Shown: positions 23,901 through 37,973, counted from the stretch's first letter. The stretch is DNA of 64,000 nucleotides from Salvelinus alpinus (GCF_045679555.1 NC_092091.1:12363918-12427917); one strand, 5' to 3'. Translations and numbers: made by a program. Notes: generated by a model not told the origin, from the letters alone.

Positions 23901-26101
23901 TGAAAATGATACTTTTTTCAAAGTATCTCTCTTTTTCAAACAAGCATTGCAGAGCCGGCTACAATTTCAATTTCATCCCCCTGAAAAGATAGAACAAATA
24001 TTACAACAAATATTATGGCTGAATTCAAATGTGCTGGTTGATAAAATACCTATATTTATGGGAAAGATGTTTGAAAATTGTATTTTGTTCTTAAATAATA
24101 TTGTAAATTGGAATGGTAGAGTTATGTCCTTCATGGAGTTATCAGAATTGTACGGAAAGGTCTGCTCAATCCAAGAGTACAACCAATTGATTACAGCATT
24201 GCCCCAAAAATGGAAGAGGCGGGTGGCAGCGGGAGGAGGTAGGGAACTGGTCTGTCTGCCCAATATAAAGGATCAAAACTTGCAGAGGAATAAAAATAGC
24301 ATAAATAGGAAAGTATACCAGTTTCATTTGAGGACCAGAATGTTGACAACTGTGCCATACAGATTGCAAAATAGATTCCGATGCCATGGTACAGGGTGTA
24401 TGAGTTGATATATAAAACAATGCAAGATTCAAGACTTTGTGCTTTTCAGCTAAAATTATTATTTAGAATTCTTGCCACCAACAAAATGTTGAATATTTGG
24501 GGCATAAAATCATTGAAGCTCTGCAGATTTTGTTGTGAGGATACAGAATCAATAGACCATTTATTTTGGTATTGCCCTCAGGTAGCCTGTTTCTGGTCTC
24601 AGGTTTAGAAATGGCTGAAAATGCATAGCATTGATCTAAAATTGACCCTAGAAATAGTACTGTTAGGAGATCTGGAGAGACCGGGTCAGTCAATTACTAA
24701 TACTCTTAGTAAAAGTATTTATCTTCAACTCGCAATCTGTGGATTCTATTCAATTAGATAGATTGAAATTGTACGTTAAACATCACAGCATAGTTGAAAG
24801 ATATGTGTTGCGTAGAAACCCAAAGTGGGTGGCCAGCAGAGATGAATGGGATGGGCTGAGGGTTGGTATGTGGAATTGGAGACAAGTGGGAGTGGAGTTG
24901 CTGTGTGAGAGATAGAATGATGGTCAAAGATAAAGTAAAAAAAAAATATATAAAAATGAAGTACAAATAAAACATAATAAAAAGTACACTAAGTGGCAGT
25001 GTTTTTACAACTAATGCCGGTTTGCCTGAGGCTGATGCCGTGCAGGTGTTTGTACACATGCATATACACACACTCTCATTCAAATAAACACATACAAGAA
25101 CACACATACATGTAATAGTGCCAGACATACACACAAACATATACAGTTGGCATTGCTGTTATGATTTTAGTTGTCCTTAATGTCCTTTGTTTTAATAATA
25201 CATTTAAAAAAAAAAAAAAAAGCATTTTGTTTGATCTTGGGGGGTGGAGAATGGAATTAATTGTATTTTTTATTTTCTTCCTGGTGGGGGTGGGGGCTGT
25301 GGGAGGGCTCTCGAATGGTTGAGGGACAGCTATTGGGGTACTGTGGGGGGATCTTGGAGGGTTCGGGTTCACGTTTTTTGGCCTGGTGGTAGATCGGTCA
25401 AGATGCCCTTGAGCAGGGCATTGACCCTGGATGCTTCTGTGTGTCACTCTGAATGGGAATCTGTTGGATGACTGGTATGATGTAGTTATTGAGCGGCTTC
25501 ACTGCAAGTATATTGTATGTTTCGAATATTCAATAAATAATACAAGGTAAATTAATAAAACAATATGGAGCTATACCAGATTTGGTGTAACATACAGTAG
25601 GGTTTAGTGCTTCTGATGAGGACTGTGCAGTATGTGCTCGAATTACAAAGTGACTGACGATGAATGGAAATGGAAACTTTATTAGGTACTGTATATGTAT
25701 CCATGGTTGAATTAGGTTTCCCAGAAGATCCCCATCCATGCTGGGAAGAGCCCTTCTGTGGATGTGACCATTCCCAGGCGACCAGCACTGAGGAGCAGCC
25801 AGAGACGACCAACGGGAGTGGGGCTGACCAGGAGGAGGGTGGGGCTGAGGATGATGAAGGTGGAGCTGAGGCAGGGTCTGATTTGAATACTGATGAGGGA
25901 GCTGCTGATTTATCCACTGGGAATGAGGAAGGTGGGGCTAAGTGTGATGTGGGTGGGACTGAGGTAGAGAAAGAAGGAATGTACCGGGAGGAGGGTGGGG
26001 CCAATGACAAGCTGGGTGTGGCTGATAATGAGATGGGCGTTGCAGAGGAGCAAGGGGAGGAGCTTGAGTACACACTAAAGATGTACATGGTGTTGGAGTG
26101 A
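17983..26101 (+). CDS. ric3: RIC3 acetylcholine receptor chaperone, six coding exons
   Basis: RIC3 is an endoplasmic-reticulum membrane protein that helps fold and assemble nicotinic acetylcholine (alpha7-type) and 5-HT3 receptors. Exons are 17983-18097, 18860-19062, 19985-20066, 20308-20401, 20745-20875 and 25725-26101. Borders are GT-AG with matching phases and the total is 1002 bases, 333 residues (human 369). Visible parts: an N-terminal hydrophobic segment (residues ~6-24); CFPPMVHRQM, equivalent to RFPPMMHHHQ; the conserved GQIIPIYGFGILLCLLFK membrane helix near residues 90-106; a coiled-coil stretch (DFQLTHLQDTLRETEMVMER) at ~135-154; and QEERLLLQLREITRVMQEG at ~172-190. The acidic last exon has repeated (E/D)EGGA units. 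The conserved region that follows WEG in mammals (YPEETYPIYDLSDC) is not found, and intron 5 holds a 4.6-kb L1. Exon 6 is assigned by frame, position and a CWEEP match, so it is less certain than exons 1-5. Psma1 converges from the other side. Confidence 0.88.
18098..18859. other. ric3 intron 1
   Basis: No exon or complete mobile element was recognised. Around 18300-18350 a short piece (gcactaaatagggaataggg) resembles a salmonid dispersed repeat. Confidence 0.4.
19077..19255. repeat. 14-bp minisatellite in ric3 intron 2
   Basis: About 13 copies of ggttggtatagtga, with a g-for-a variant in two adjacent copies, begin 15 bases after the exon 2 donor. The minus-strand frames reading LYQPHYTNLTIPT are artefacts of the repeat. 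Confidence 0.95.
19385..19812 (+). mobile_element. LINE-type 3' end in ric3 intron 2
   Basis: The stretch containing gcctttctagagagtttttc, ttggggttttaggcagggtt and the end gctttataaatcaatttgat is a widespread fish retroposon 3' terminus. No coding part is left. The exact LINE family is not assigned. Confidence 0.6.
20965..25545 (+). pseudogene. 5'-truncated L1-type LINE in ric3 intron 5 (dead ORF2)
   Basis: The endonuclease domain shows LINLYGPN (split by a later insertion), IMVGDYNTM, SRLDFLVSCSLV and the catalytic SDHHLIAL. The reverse-transcriptase domain shows IPGLDGIPVDVC, IADFEKAFDKV, GCPLSPYLFVMAIEM and YADDSSFIL (catalytic DD near 23235). The C-terminal region has FCCEDTESIDHLFWYCPQ, a zinc-knuckle-like segment. 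Stops and frameshifts break it; for example tgg has become tga after VRYT at 21722. ORF1 and the endonuclease start are missing. The 3' part includes an A-run at 25205-25221 and possibly a 3' UTR to about 25545. Insertion within the intron appears tolerated, since flanking exons keep frame. Confidence 0.88.
21272..21464. mobile_element. 193-bp hAT-like MITE inside the L1
   Basis: The ends caggggtgtcaaactcattc and (reverse complement) cataggtgtcaaactcattc are terminal inverted repeats. The element is flanked by the 8-bp direct repeat atctatat (21264-21271 and 21465-21472). Removing the element and one repeat restores the L1 reading LINLYGPNQDD without a gap, proving it arrived after the L1. 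Confidence 0.95.
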
Positions 26102-26264
26102 GAGGAAAAGGATAGTGTCAACAGAAACATCAACTGGCCGTTCTTAGATGGAACAAGAAGCAGAAGAAATAACCACAAGGAAACACTATTGATTCTTCCC
26201 TAAATTCCTTCCTATACTTGGGAGAGAGGAGTGCAACCTACAAACAAGTCTGATTACATCTGTC

Positions 26265-26586
26265 AATAAACATTTCTTTCTAGCCTCTAAAAGCTTCAAT
26301 ACTAGATGGGCCCTAGCATGAAGGCTGGCAGTTATCCAGTCTGTAACAGAGTAGAGGAGCAAAAAGCTCCACCTGAGAAAGATGGTATCGCTTCTTCTCT
26401 TGCTAAGTGACAGTCTGAAGCAGAAGTCATACAGTACCCACAGTATTGTACCAGTGTCTGGTTAAGGAGTCCACCATTGAATAATACCTTTGACACAATG
26501 TGCTTACAGTAAACTGACTGATTGGGATTGTATTGTGCTCCTACACTTCTGGACTTAAGGATGCTTTTTGTCCTTAGTGCAATAAA
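26265..26586 (+). terminator. ric3: ric3 polyadenylation signals
   Basis: Two aataaa hexamers lie after the ric3 stop: 26265-26270 (tgtcaataaac) and 26581-26586 (tgcaataaact). Either could end the transcript; the choice cannot be made from sequence. Confidence 0.55.
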
Positions 26587-27110
26587 CTGTCATTAGAATC
26601 AATGTGAAATTTATCTAGAACTTCGAGACCTTGACTCTGACATTTGTCAAAAATGATTCACATAATTGATCTTTAGCTGGTTCTACATGTCTGTGTGAAG
26701 AAAAGTAAAGACTACAAAGTTCAATCTGCATAAACCCATCTGGACTTTGCGCTGTAAGGTTATCTGCAGTCCAATCACAAGCCTGAACAAAGAGACGTGT
26801 TCTGATTGGTCTGTCTTTGCCATCGCCCTCTAAGTATGGTCTATGCTAGCCAGAAATAATGGCACGCAAGCAAAAAAAGTCTGAAATTATAAGTAAATTG
26901 TGATGACAGTCAGAACCCATGATCAGACTAATTACTACCTATAGTTATATCATTTATGTATTCAAATAGCTAGTTGTGACTGAACATATCTGCAATTGCA
27001 ACTTCTACATTTCTTTTAATGTCTCAGGATTTTGAAGCTCTGCACTCCAGTTTCCTTTTAAGGTGAGGACAAATGTGTAATGAAAGGATTCACTATAAAA
27101 CACTTGGTCT

Positions 27111-27261
27111 GGGATGTGAAAACTTTGATTATCAGTATCTCAGAACTATGCTTTGCATAGATTGAACCTTAGTAGAAATGATCATTGGTGACCTTGGGAC
27201 TAAGGTTCAATCTACGCAAAGCATAGTTCTGAGATACTGATAATCAAAATGTTCACATCCC
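27111..27261. repeat. 62-bp near-perfect inverted repeat between ric3 and psma1
   Basis: The arms 27111-27172 and 27200-27261 match as inverted copies at 59 of 62 positions and enclose a 27-base loop. It sits between the converging ends of ric3 and psma1. It may be a palindromic MITE; no target duplication was identified. Confidence 0.92.
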
Positions 27262-27476
27262 TGCTTACTTCATGGCTATAATGCAACACTGGACCACTAG
27301 TTATATAGAAAAACTCACTTTTATACACTATTGATTAACCTGTATGCCAATGTTATAAAAAGTAGTCACTGCTGTGGAATATCTCTTGGTTGGACAACCA
27401 ACAACCTTAAAATAAAAAATAAGTCTCAAGTATGTGTCAAACAAAAAACACATTGGCACCAAATGAGAAAAAAGGT

Positions 27477-27482
27477 TTTATT
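27477..27482 (-). terminator. psma1: psma1 polyadenylation signal
   Basis: On the minus strand aataaa lies about 207 bases beyond the psma1 stop codon. It is the first such signal. Confidence 0.6.
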
Positions 27483-27688
27483 TATAGAATTGAACATTCT
27501 ACCAATAGAAAAGCAACATCCAATGTTATTAGCAGAAAGCGTACAATTCACTTGTTTTCAGTAAGTGGCATATTGTCACAGTACAGAATTTCCCCATTGC
27601 AGTCCAGTGAGTGGTGCCTTGTTGGATTTTGGTTTCTGGCCACCGCAGTGTGACAAGAAGTGTGTAATCATTCTGCGTCCTCCAAGTC

Positions 27689-30277
<2,589 letters not shown>

Positions 30278-30477
30278 TGCGATGAGTTATCTACCAAAAA
30301 AACAACTCGACACAGAACGTGTTTGCCACCCTAGACTAAGGTATTGTATTGCTATAAATAAATTATAGCGCAAGCTATCAAGCAACCAACCTTGTGGCTT
30401 TGTTTACAGTCACCTGGCATGGGGGTGCACCCACAGAATCAGTCAGTAGAATAGGACCTCTATGGGTGCACCTCTCA

Positions 30478-30485
30478 TGACGTCA
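30478..30485. promoter_or_regulatory. CRE palindrome upstream of psma1
   Basis: A perfect tgacgtca CREB/ATF site lies about 200 bases upstream of the psma1 start codon and about 105 bases before a possible divergent first exon. Binding is inferred from the consensus only. Confidence 0.5.
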
Positions 30486-30590
30486 AACACGTTTGAAACT
30501 TTTAGAGGTAGGTATGACAACTAGCTAAATTCGTTTCAAGCAGCAAAGTAGCTGGTTGCAAGCATTTGGAAGACAGCACCGCGAACAACC

Positions 30591-30621
30591 ATGCAATTTC
30601 AATCAGCCTTTGACTCCATAG
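30591..30621 (+). other. Possible divergent first exon opposite psma1
   Basis: An ATG opens 10 codons (MQFQSAFDSI) and then meets a strong donor, atag|gtaagg at 30621. It lies 314 bases from the psma1 start on the opposite strand, which would suit a bidirectional promoter. I do not recognise the peptide and found no matching downstream exon, so it may be non-coding or chance. Confidence 0.25.
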
Positions 30622-30639
30622 GTAAGGACGGTTGACTGC

Positions 30640-31050
30640 AAATACCAATGGCATTCGGCAAAGTTGGGTAACTTTTATGGCAGTCAAAAAACGAAAGTGA
30701 AACAATCAACATTACACTGGCTAACGATAGCTAGCTAACGTAGAATGCTAGTTAGCTACCTAGCTGTGTTAGGTAGCTAACTAGCCATCTAAAATTAGCT
30801 AACTAACTTAGTTACGTTACTATGTAACTAACTGCTAACTAGACTAGTACTTTTTATTTATTTAATCTTATTGAGATAGTTTGCTAACCATCTAGCTCGT
30901 GCATAATCATAAACTTCCAGATGCTTGCTGTTTTGTGCTTACTCACAGTGCACATAGACTTGTGCTAAGCTAGTCTAGCTAACGTAAACTTAATATCCTT
31001 TCAACGAGTGATAGCTAGCTAGCTGCTCTAGCTAGGATCCTTAATTATCG
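30640..31050. repeat. gctagcta-rich low-complexity stretch
   Basis: Many overlapping copies of agctagcta, gctaacgt and tagctaacta occur. This simple-sequence type is frequent in fish DNA; similar tracts are at 40480-40590 and near 42455. Confidence 0.7.
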
Positions 31051-31276
31051 AACACTTTTGCCATTCAATGTATGCGATTAATTTTATTACCTATTAAGCA
31101 ACATTCGCGCTTAGAAACGTAAAACAAAATGCATGCTTTATTCATTCTTACCATCTCTGCTTTGCTTGGTGAACTGTGACTCTGGATTGATTTATTTCCC
31201 TAGATCTGTGACGTAAGGCAAAGCAGTAGATCTCAGAAGTCCATCCAGTAGATTAAAATTCGAAATGCAATCCCGT

Positions 31277-31990
31277 GGTGTAAAGCGTTTAAGTAGTACT
31301 TTAAAGTATTTTTACTTACGTTTTTTTTAGGGGTATCTGTACTTTACTATTTATATTTTTGGCAACTTTTACTCCACTACATTCCTAAATAAAATAATGT
31401 CCTTTTTACTCGATACATTTTCCCTGACACCCAAACGTACTTAGTTACATTTTGAATGGTGAGCAGGACAGGAAATTGTCAAATTCACGCACATAAAAAG
31501 AAAATCCCTGGTCATCCCTACTGCATCTGATCTGGCAGACTCACTAAATACAAATATCTGAGTGTTGGAGTGTACCTATGGGATCGATATCATGCCAAAT
31601 GTATTGTGAACACACAGCATGCATTTTGTATTTCTGTATAACGATCTGTACAAATAAGTACCAATCCACAAATGTAAATCACTTGTTTTAATTTGGCATG
31701 ATATTGATCCCATATGTGCCCCCTGCTATCCGTAAATAAAAAAAGAAAGAAAATTGTGCCCTCTGTTTAAAAAAAAAATATATATATTTATAGTTTTACT
31801 TTTAATACTTAATTATATTTTAGCAATTACATTTACTTTTGATACTTAAGTATATTTCAAACCAAATTCTTTTTTACTTTTACTCAAGTAGGATTTTACT
31901 GGGTGACTTTCACTTTTACTTGAGTCATTTTCTATTAAGGCATCTTTACTTTTACTAAAGTATGGCAATTGGGTATTTTACCACTGATGT
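31277..31990. repeat. 'tacttttactcaagta' repeat, split by a smaller element
   Basis: The ends aagtagtactttaaagta and tactaaagtatggcaattgg, plus internal ttttgatacttaagtatatt and actgggtgactttcactttt, mark a widespread salmonid non-coding repeat with palindromic character. A second palindromic element sits at 31577-31714 inside it. Confidence 0.65.
31577..31714. mobile_element. Nested palindromic MITE
   Basis: tatgggatcgatatcatgcc and (reverse complement of the right end) tatgggatcaatatcatgcc are terminal inverted repeats. The outer repeat continues on each side (gttggagtgtacc ... gtgccccctgctatccg), so this is a later insertion. Confidence 0.75.
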
Positions 31991-32990
31991 AATCAAAGAT
32001 TGAAAACGTTAATCATTTTTTACTTGACCAAAGACTTGCAATTTTACTGTTTAATTTAAATGATTCCTGTCAATTCTGGAATTAATTTAGATTTTGATTG
32101 ATGTTAAAATCCATTCCAGACAGTATGTGTATGGTTCTCAGAACGTTGCAATAACTGGAATGACATATACTTGCAGTAATAAAAGCAAACAACATTTTGT
32201 TTTAACATTTCTTTTTCTGCAACGAAATACATAATTGCAGTGTGCCTAGATGAGCACTGGATGGCAGCAGTAAATTGGAAGTTTACATCACAGGCTACAG
32301 TAAACTGATACTGTGTGTGTGTGTGTGTGTGTCCACTTTTTTTTTTCTTTGACTGGTTGGCTTTGACAGTTATTTTGTTCAATAGGATTCATTACGCTAT
32401 ACATTGTCTTTCTTATTTTATGAAGTATACAGTACTACAATCTCTGTATAGGGGACTATGGCATAGGTCAGGTAGTCATGTTTTTCCTCAATCTGCAGGG
32501 TTGCTATTTCAAGTCAGGACAGGTCTGCAAGAAATGCTTTGTATTTCATTTTCAATGTACAGAATTCCTTTGAATGGTGTTTTATCACTAAGTCCTGCCG
32601 AATCAGTCAGAGCTACAAAAAAGAGGTCTTGTCAATTCAGTAGTGTTGAGCTGCCATCAAATTAAACCTGGATATTTTGCATTCTGAATAGACAAAATGA
32701 CTCTCGAAGGAAAAATAACGAGACCAAAATAAACTTGCATCACTCCAATCAAAGCAGGGATAGGCCTAACAACAGTATAGGCTACTTTTGATTCACAATG
32801 TGCAACAAGAGCATCATGGTCACAACACATGCTCTGTAAGCCTGTCATAACAGCAGTGAACACAGCTGAGTGTAGTATACAACATGAACAGGCTCATGGA
32901 TGCAGGGTTTATTTGATCCCTATTTGAATCCCTCTCTCCCCACTCTCCACCTCTCTCCGCCCACCCTGTCTTTTTTTATTTGGGTTGAAA
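31991..32990. other. Intergenic stretch, no gene recognised
   Basis: A short (GT)n at 32313-32332 is the only clear structure. Frames here have no family resemblance. Confidence 0.4.
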
Positions 32991-32994
32991 CGGC

Positions 32995-33260
32995 TGGACA
33001 CTGAGAGCCGAGACTCTGTTAATGATATCTGATGTACCCTTGATCCGGAGGGAGATTAATTAAAGGAGCTGTGCTGACGAGCCCTCCTCCCCTGCCAAGG
33101 CAGATGCAGTGGTGGCCATTACGTCAGCGTGCCTCCTTTGTGATTGAGCTTCTAGGAGCTGTGCTGAGCTCAGCATATTTCGCCAGGGCTTCATTTAACT
33201 CTGCCAAATGGCCCCCTTTTTAATTTTTCAAATGGCAGAGTGGCCTGAGTCACTCTGTGA
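32995..33260. other. Candidate conserved non-coding element
   Basis: This block is GC-balanced and lacks simple repeats or any transposon signature. It holds an attaatta core (near 33055), ccattacgtcagcgtg (near 33117) and aaatggccccctttttaatt. Dense homeodomain-like and CRE-like words in unique sequence between developmental genes suggest an enhancer. Conservation is assumed, not shown. Confidence 0.25.
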
Positions 33261-36200
33261 CGGGTCCAAGCCACGCCGCCAGTCCTCACACGCAGGGAAG
33301 GAAGAGGAGGAGTGCGGAGGTGTTTAAAGGTGTAGCGTTATGGATTGGGAAGACGAAAGCAAGGTTGCTAACCCAGACCAAGTCTCGGAGAAGAAATATG
33401 TCAGTGCATTGTCAACTGTACTTAGCTATCTCAATCAGTGACACAACAGTGTGTGTTACCACAAATCCAGAAAAATTGTCCCTCAAAATGTGCTTGAATA
33501 TGTTTTTGAAGCCCTTGTGGGGTTCCGGCCCTTTGACCCTCATCACTAAGGTCATTGTCATCACAGACAAAGTCAAGCATTTTCATGATTTGGAGTTGTA
33601 GTTGGACCTCAGAGGTGCATCTTAGTCCTCCCAGCGACTCACTGGAGCGAGAGATGATGACATCAGCGTCAGCAGTGAACCTGTACGTGCCTCCAGATAT
33701 GGATTGCTTGAGTATCCGGAGTGACTAAATGTGTCTAAATATGCCCCCATCTCACACCACTGTTGCTTAAAATAGGCCAGCGATGTGTTTAGCCTGGGAA
33801 TCAGCTGGACTAATGGGCCGGTCTGCCAAGTATGCATTAAGCTGGCAGGTACCACGGAGCGGGTCAAGGGTCATCAACAGCACACGGAGTGAACGGAAAG
33901 CCCTCCTCAATAGGTTTTATGAGCATGTATACATATTCATTGACTTTTACATTTCCCACTAAATGTCAGGACACGCAGCAGCAGGTGGTGGAGGAGTTGA
34001 GAGTCATGCAGAATCTTGCCATCCGTTTCCTTGCGTTTTCTCAAAGAGTTTACACAGTATTTTGGCGGTAAATGGCTGAAAAGGCTTCTTCTGTCTCAAA
34101 CCAGGAAGAGCCCATTGTGGAGCACTTACTAATATGAGAGCCAGATAGATTGCATATTCACTCAGCCTTTGGATCTAACAATAGCTAGCCAATAAGTGGC
34201 GAACCTCATGCTGTGTCACACATTTATACAGCTCAATCCCCTAGACTAGGGAAACGCATGGCGGTCATGCAGCAATGATGGAAGTTGACTGTTTGACTGA
34301 AGACACCAGGGTTCAAATGTCCAGCCTTCTAGATATATAGTCCCTCTCCTCTCTCAGTGCTCCTCATTCATTCTCATGTCTCGTTTTCCATGAGACAAAT
34401 GCTTCCTCGTTAGAAAAAAATGCCTCCTTATCTGATGTTTTCTGGGTTCCCCTAAAACATCACTGCTGTAGATCATTTCTAAACATTTTCAATTTTACAA
34501 TTTTCAAGCCCCATAATACCTTTCGTGCTGGGAATCATGGAATCAAGAAAATGTCACTTTGATGTTCATGCACTATATGGATTTCAGTACAGATTGTCTC
34601 AGTACAGATTGTCTTAGTACAGGGGCCAGGAACCTGATGGTCCAGAGCCACATGGAGGCTCTTTAACTGTCCCTTTGTGTCTCAGTGGTGATCTATAATT
34701 AGTCATTTGATCTGATCAATACATTGTACAATGCCTGATTGAGATTCATGTATGTAGATAAACAGCCATGTTGTCTCTCCCCTGAATCATCTGGCCTTTG
34801 AGGTTCTGACTGACAGCTGTGATGGCTCTTATGTGTGTGGTGTGGTGTTTTGTGGGACATCATGTGTTTTTTGATGTGCTATCGTTCTAGGCTGCTCTGA
34901 TTCTGCTCTGACAGGTGTGACTGGCAGGCTCTAGCCTCTGGGCCTTCAGTGTCCATCCAGTCAAATAGAGACAGGAGGAGAGGGTAGTCCCCGCCTCCTC
35001 CCCTTTTTGCCTGTCAACCATGTTGTGAGCGTGCGGTCTAATCGGAAATCAACAGGTGGTCTCGGGAGGGGTCCATTGAGGGAGATTCCACGGCAGGACT
35101 CCATTACATCAAGGGCAGGATGATCTAGGGAGGTCTTTTGATGTGTCAGAGTGAATTACTCCAAACAAGTGTTTCAAACCCTCAGGTGCTTTTCATGTGT
35201 GACAGCTAGGATGTTTATCACAACTGTAATTTCCTGGCAAGGTTACTCATATGACTGGTGAGAGGGGAAGGGGGAGTGTTATCCTCAGATAAAAAGAAAG
35301 CTTTTGTCATTGAACTGTCATCATTCTCACATCAAATCGTCTTATAGATGTCCCTGCCTATTGTAGCACCTACTTCTTGGTGCTTTCTTCACATAAAGGT
35401 TATTGGGTTTTCAAACAAAATAATCACACAACAAGCACTGACAGACAAAACACAACTCCCCCAAGTTAATGTAGACACCATCTATTTCTTCAACCTCCAT
35501 TGTCAGTGTAGATGGAGAAATCGGTCGATGCCAAGTCTGGGAAGCAAGAAGACGTCAAATCATTACTGAACTCAAAGTATTTCCCTTGCTCCCCAGCAAA
35601 TGCTCAAACATTAATTGCATTTGCTCATCCGATACTGTAATTTTGGATTAGCTAATATGAGAGGTCACTTTTGGAGACGGGAGAGATTCCTGGCTCCACT
35701 TCATCTGCTTTATGAGCAGCCTCTTCAATTTTCTCACTAATTTTTCTCTGGAGTTTGACAACAAATCTATGAGCTGGGTTTTCAGCCTGTATGGGTTGGG
35801 TATGAAATGAGAATTCTCAGGAATGTGTTCTTAGTCAATCTGCTGTGAAGCACAGTATCTTATATTTTCCTTAGACTCACTATAGTGTAACTCATCAACA
35901 ATAATACTGTGTTTATAAATAGTGTTGCAAATCCCCAGTTGGACAACTTTTGGAATCCGCTTGGAATAACCCGAAAATCCGGGAATCACTGTTAGTCTGC
36001 ACCTGTTGTCTACGAAGCATGTGTCAAATAAAACATTTTTTATTTGATGCTCAATATGTAGTCTGTCCACGAGAGATTAGCGCACCTCTAATATCATTAT
36101 CTATCCCGATGAGCATGGTATTTCTCTCTTTAGCCAGTACATGTTGAATGGCTTCACAGCATAGTGCACTTATTGAATTGACCCAATAACTGATTCCAAT

Positions 36201-36870
36201 CACTACCCATGTCTGTTTGGCAGGTTTCACATTCATGTTCTATGTACACATTTATAGAGCACAGATTACTAAAAAACATGAGCGATTTAGACAACACATT
36301 CAAGGAACATTCAGGGGATATGAGGAGTTAGGGATTGTTTCATACCCTTCATTGAGCATATAATGTCATCCAGGACAGACTGAAGGATTCATTCTGACAC
36401 AGTGGGACCATGTCCCATTGCAGAGGACTGAGCAGGAGAGCAAACCAGGACAGGGATCGTTGTCCATCAGTATTGTGGGAACAGACCTGGGAAAATACAA
36501 TCCATGACATTAAAAGCTTAACCATGATCACAAGTATGTTCTTTGCACTTGGAACACTTTTGAATGAACTCATGAATTTACTATAGGACATTTAACAGCC
36601 GGAACACTTAGCAAATGAACACTGACATTTCATCTGATTGAAGCATGTGGAGACTCCTTTTTCACTATATTGCATTGCCATCTACAGGTACTTTTGATAC
36701 CTGTGGTAGACAGTAAAACTTCAGGCCAGAATTCACATAGCACATTCCCACTCTGTGCTTTCAAAGTTGTGTTTGAGTTGCACAGCAGCGTGTCTGTTAT
36801 GGAGGGAGATGACACTTGATTTCCATTGCGCCGTGCAGAAATCCCCTTTCTGCAGTTGATTGAATCTCAG
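33261..36870. other. Long unique intergenic stretch
   Basis: No conserved exon was found in either strand over 3.6 kb. Short fragments of dispersed repeats occur (for example gttgcaaatccccagttgg near 35925), but no intact mobile element. Confidence 0.4.
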
Positions 36871-36876
36871 CCTTAA

Positions 36877-37973
36877 TCTGAAAGTATTCACATCCCTTGA
36901 CAATTTTCACATTTTATTGTGTTACTCCTTACATTTTAAAATGAATTAAATTGTGATTTTGTGTCACTGGCCTACACACAATACCCCATAATCTCAAAGT
37001 GGATTTATGTTTTTAGAAATGTAAATTAATTAGAATTGAAAAGCTGAAACGTCTTGAGTCAATAAGTATTCAACCCCTTTATTAATCCTAGCCTAAAGAA
37101 GTTCAGGAGTAAAAATGTGCTTTAACAAGTCACATAATAAATTGCATGGACTCACTCTGTGTGCATTAATAGTGTTTAACATGGTTTTTGAATGACTACC
37201 TCATCTCTGCACCCCACATTTACAATTAAGATCCCTTAGTCAAACAGTGAATTTCAAACACAGATTCAACCACAAAGACCAGGGAGATTTTCCAGTGCCT
37301 TGCAAAGAAGGTCACCTATTGGTAGATGGGGGAAAATGTTTAAAAGCAGACATTGAATATCCCTTTGAGGATGGTGAAGTTATTAATTACACTTTGAATG
37401 GTGTATCAATAAACCCAGTCACTACAAAGATACAGGCGTCTTTCCTAACTCAGTTGCCGGAGAGGAAGTAAACCGCTCAGGGATTTCACAATGAGGCCAA
37501 TGGTGACTTTAAAACAGTTACAGTATTTAATGGCTGTGATAGGAGAACTGAGGATGGATCAACAACATTGTAGTTACGCCATAATACTAACCTAAATGAC
37601 AGAGTGAAAAGAAGGAAGCCTGTACAGAATACAAATATTCCAAAACATGTATCCTGTTTGCAACAAGACACTAAAGTAATACTGCAAAAAATGTGGGAAA
37701 GAAATTCACTTTTTGTCCTGAATACAATGTGTTATGTTTGGGGCAAATCCAATATGACACATTACTGAGTACCACTCCATATTGTCAAGCATAGTTGTGG
37801 CTGCATCATGTTATGGGTATGCTTGTAATCGTTAAGGACTGGGCAGGTTTTAACTTTGTCATTATGGGGTAAAAACAATCCATTTAATCAATTTTGAATT
37901 CAGGCTGTAGCACAACAAAATGTGGAATAAGTCAAGGGGTGTGAATACTTTCTGAAGGCGCTGTATATCGGCG
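36877..37973. mobile_element. Degenerate Tc1-like element (~1.1 kb)
   Basis: The left end gaaagtattcacatcccttg and right end (reverse complement) gaaagtattcacaccccttg are inverted copies, and the element ends ctg before ta. The inside is an old, rearranged transposase remnant (tggatcaacaacattgtagt, caagcatagttgtggctgca) without an open frame. The same terminal family recurs at 62880-63108. Confidence 0.75.

Noticed and set aside
25552-26178. Long Ser/Pro-rich minus-strand frame
   Set aside because: It is the antisense shadow of the acidic ric3 last exon.
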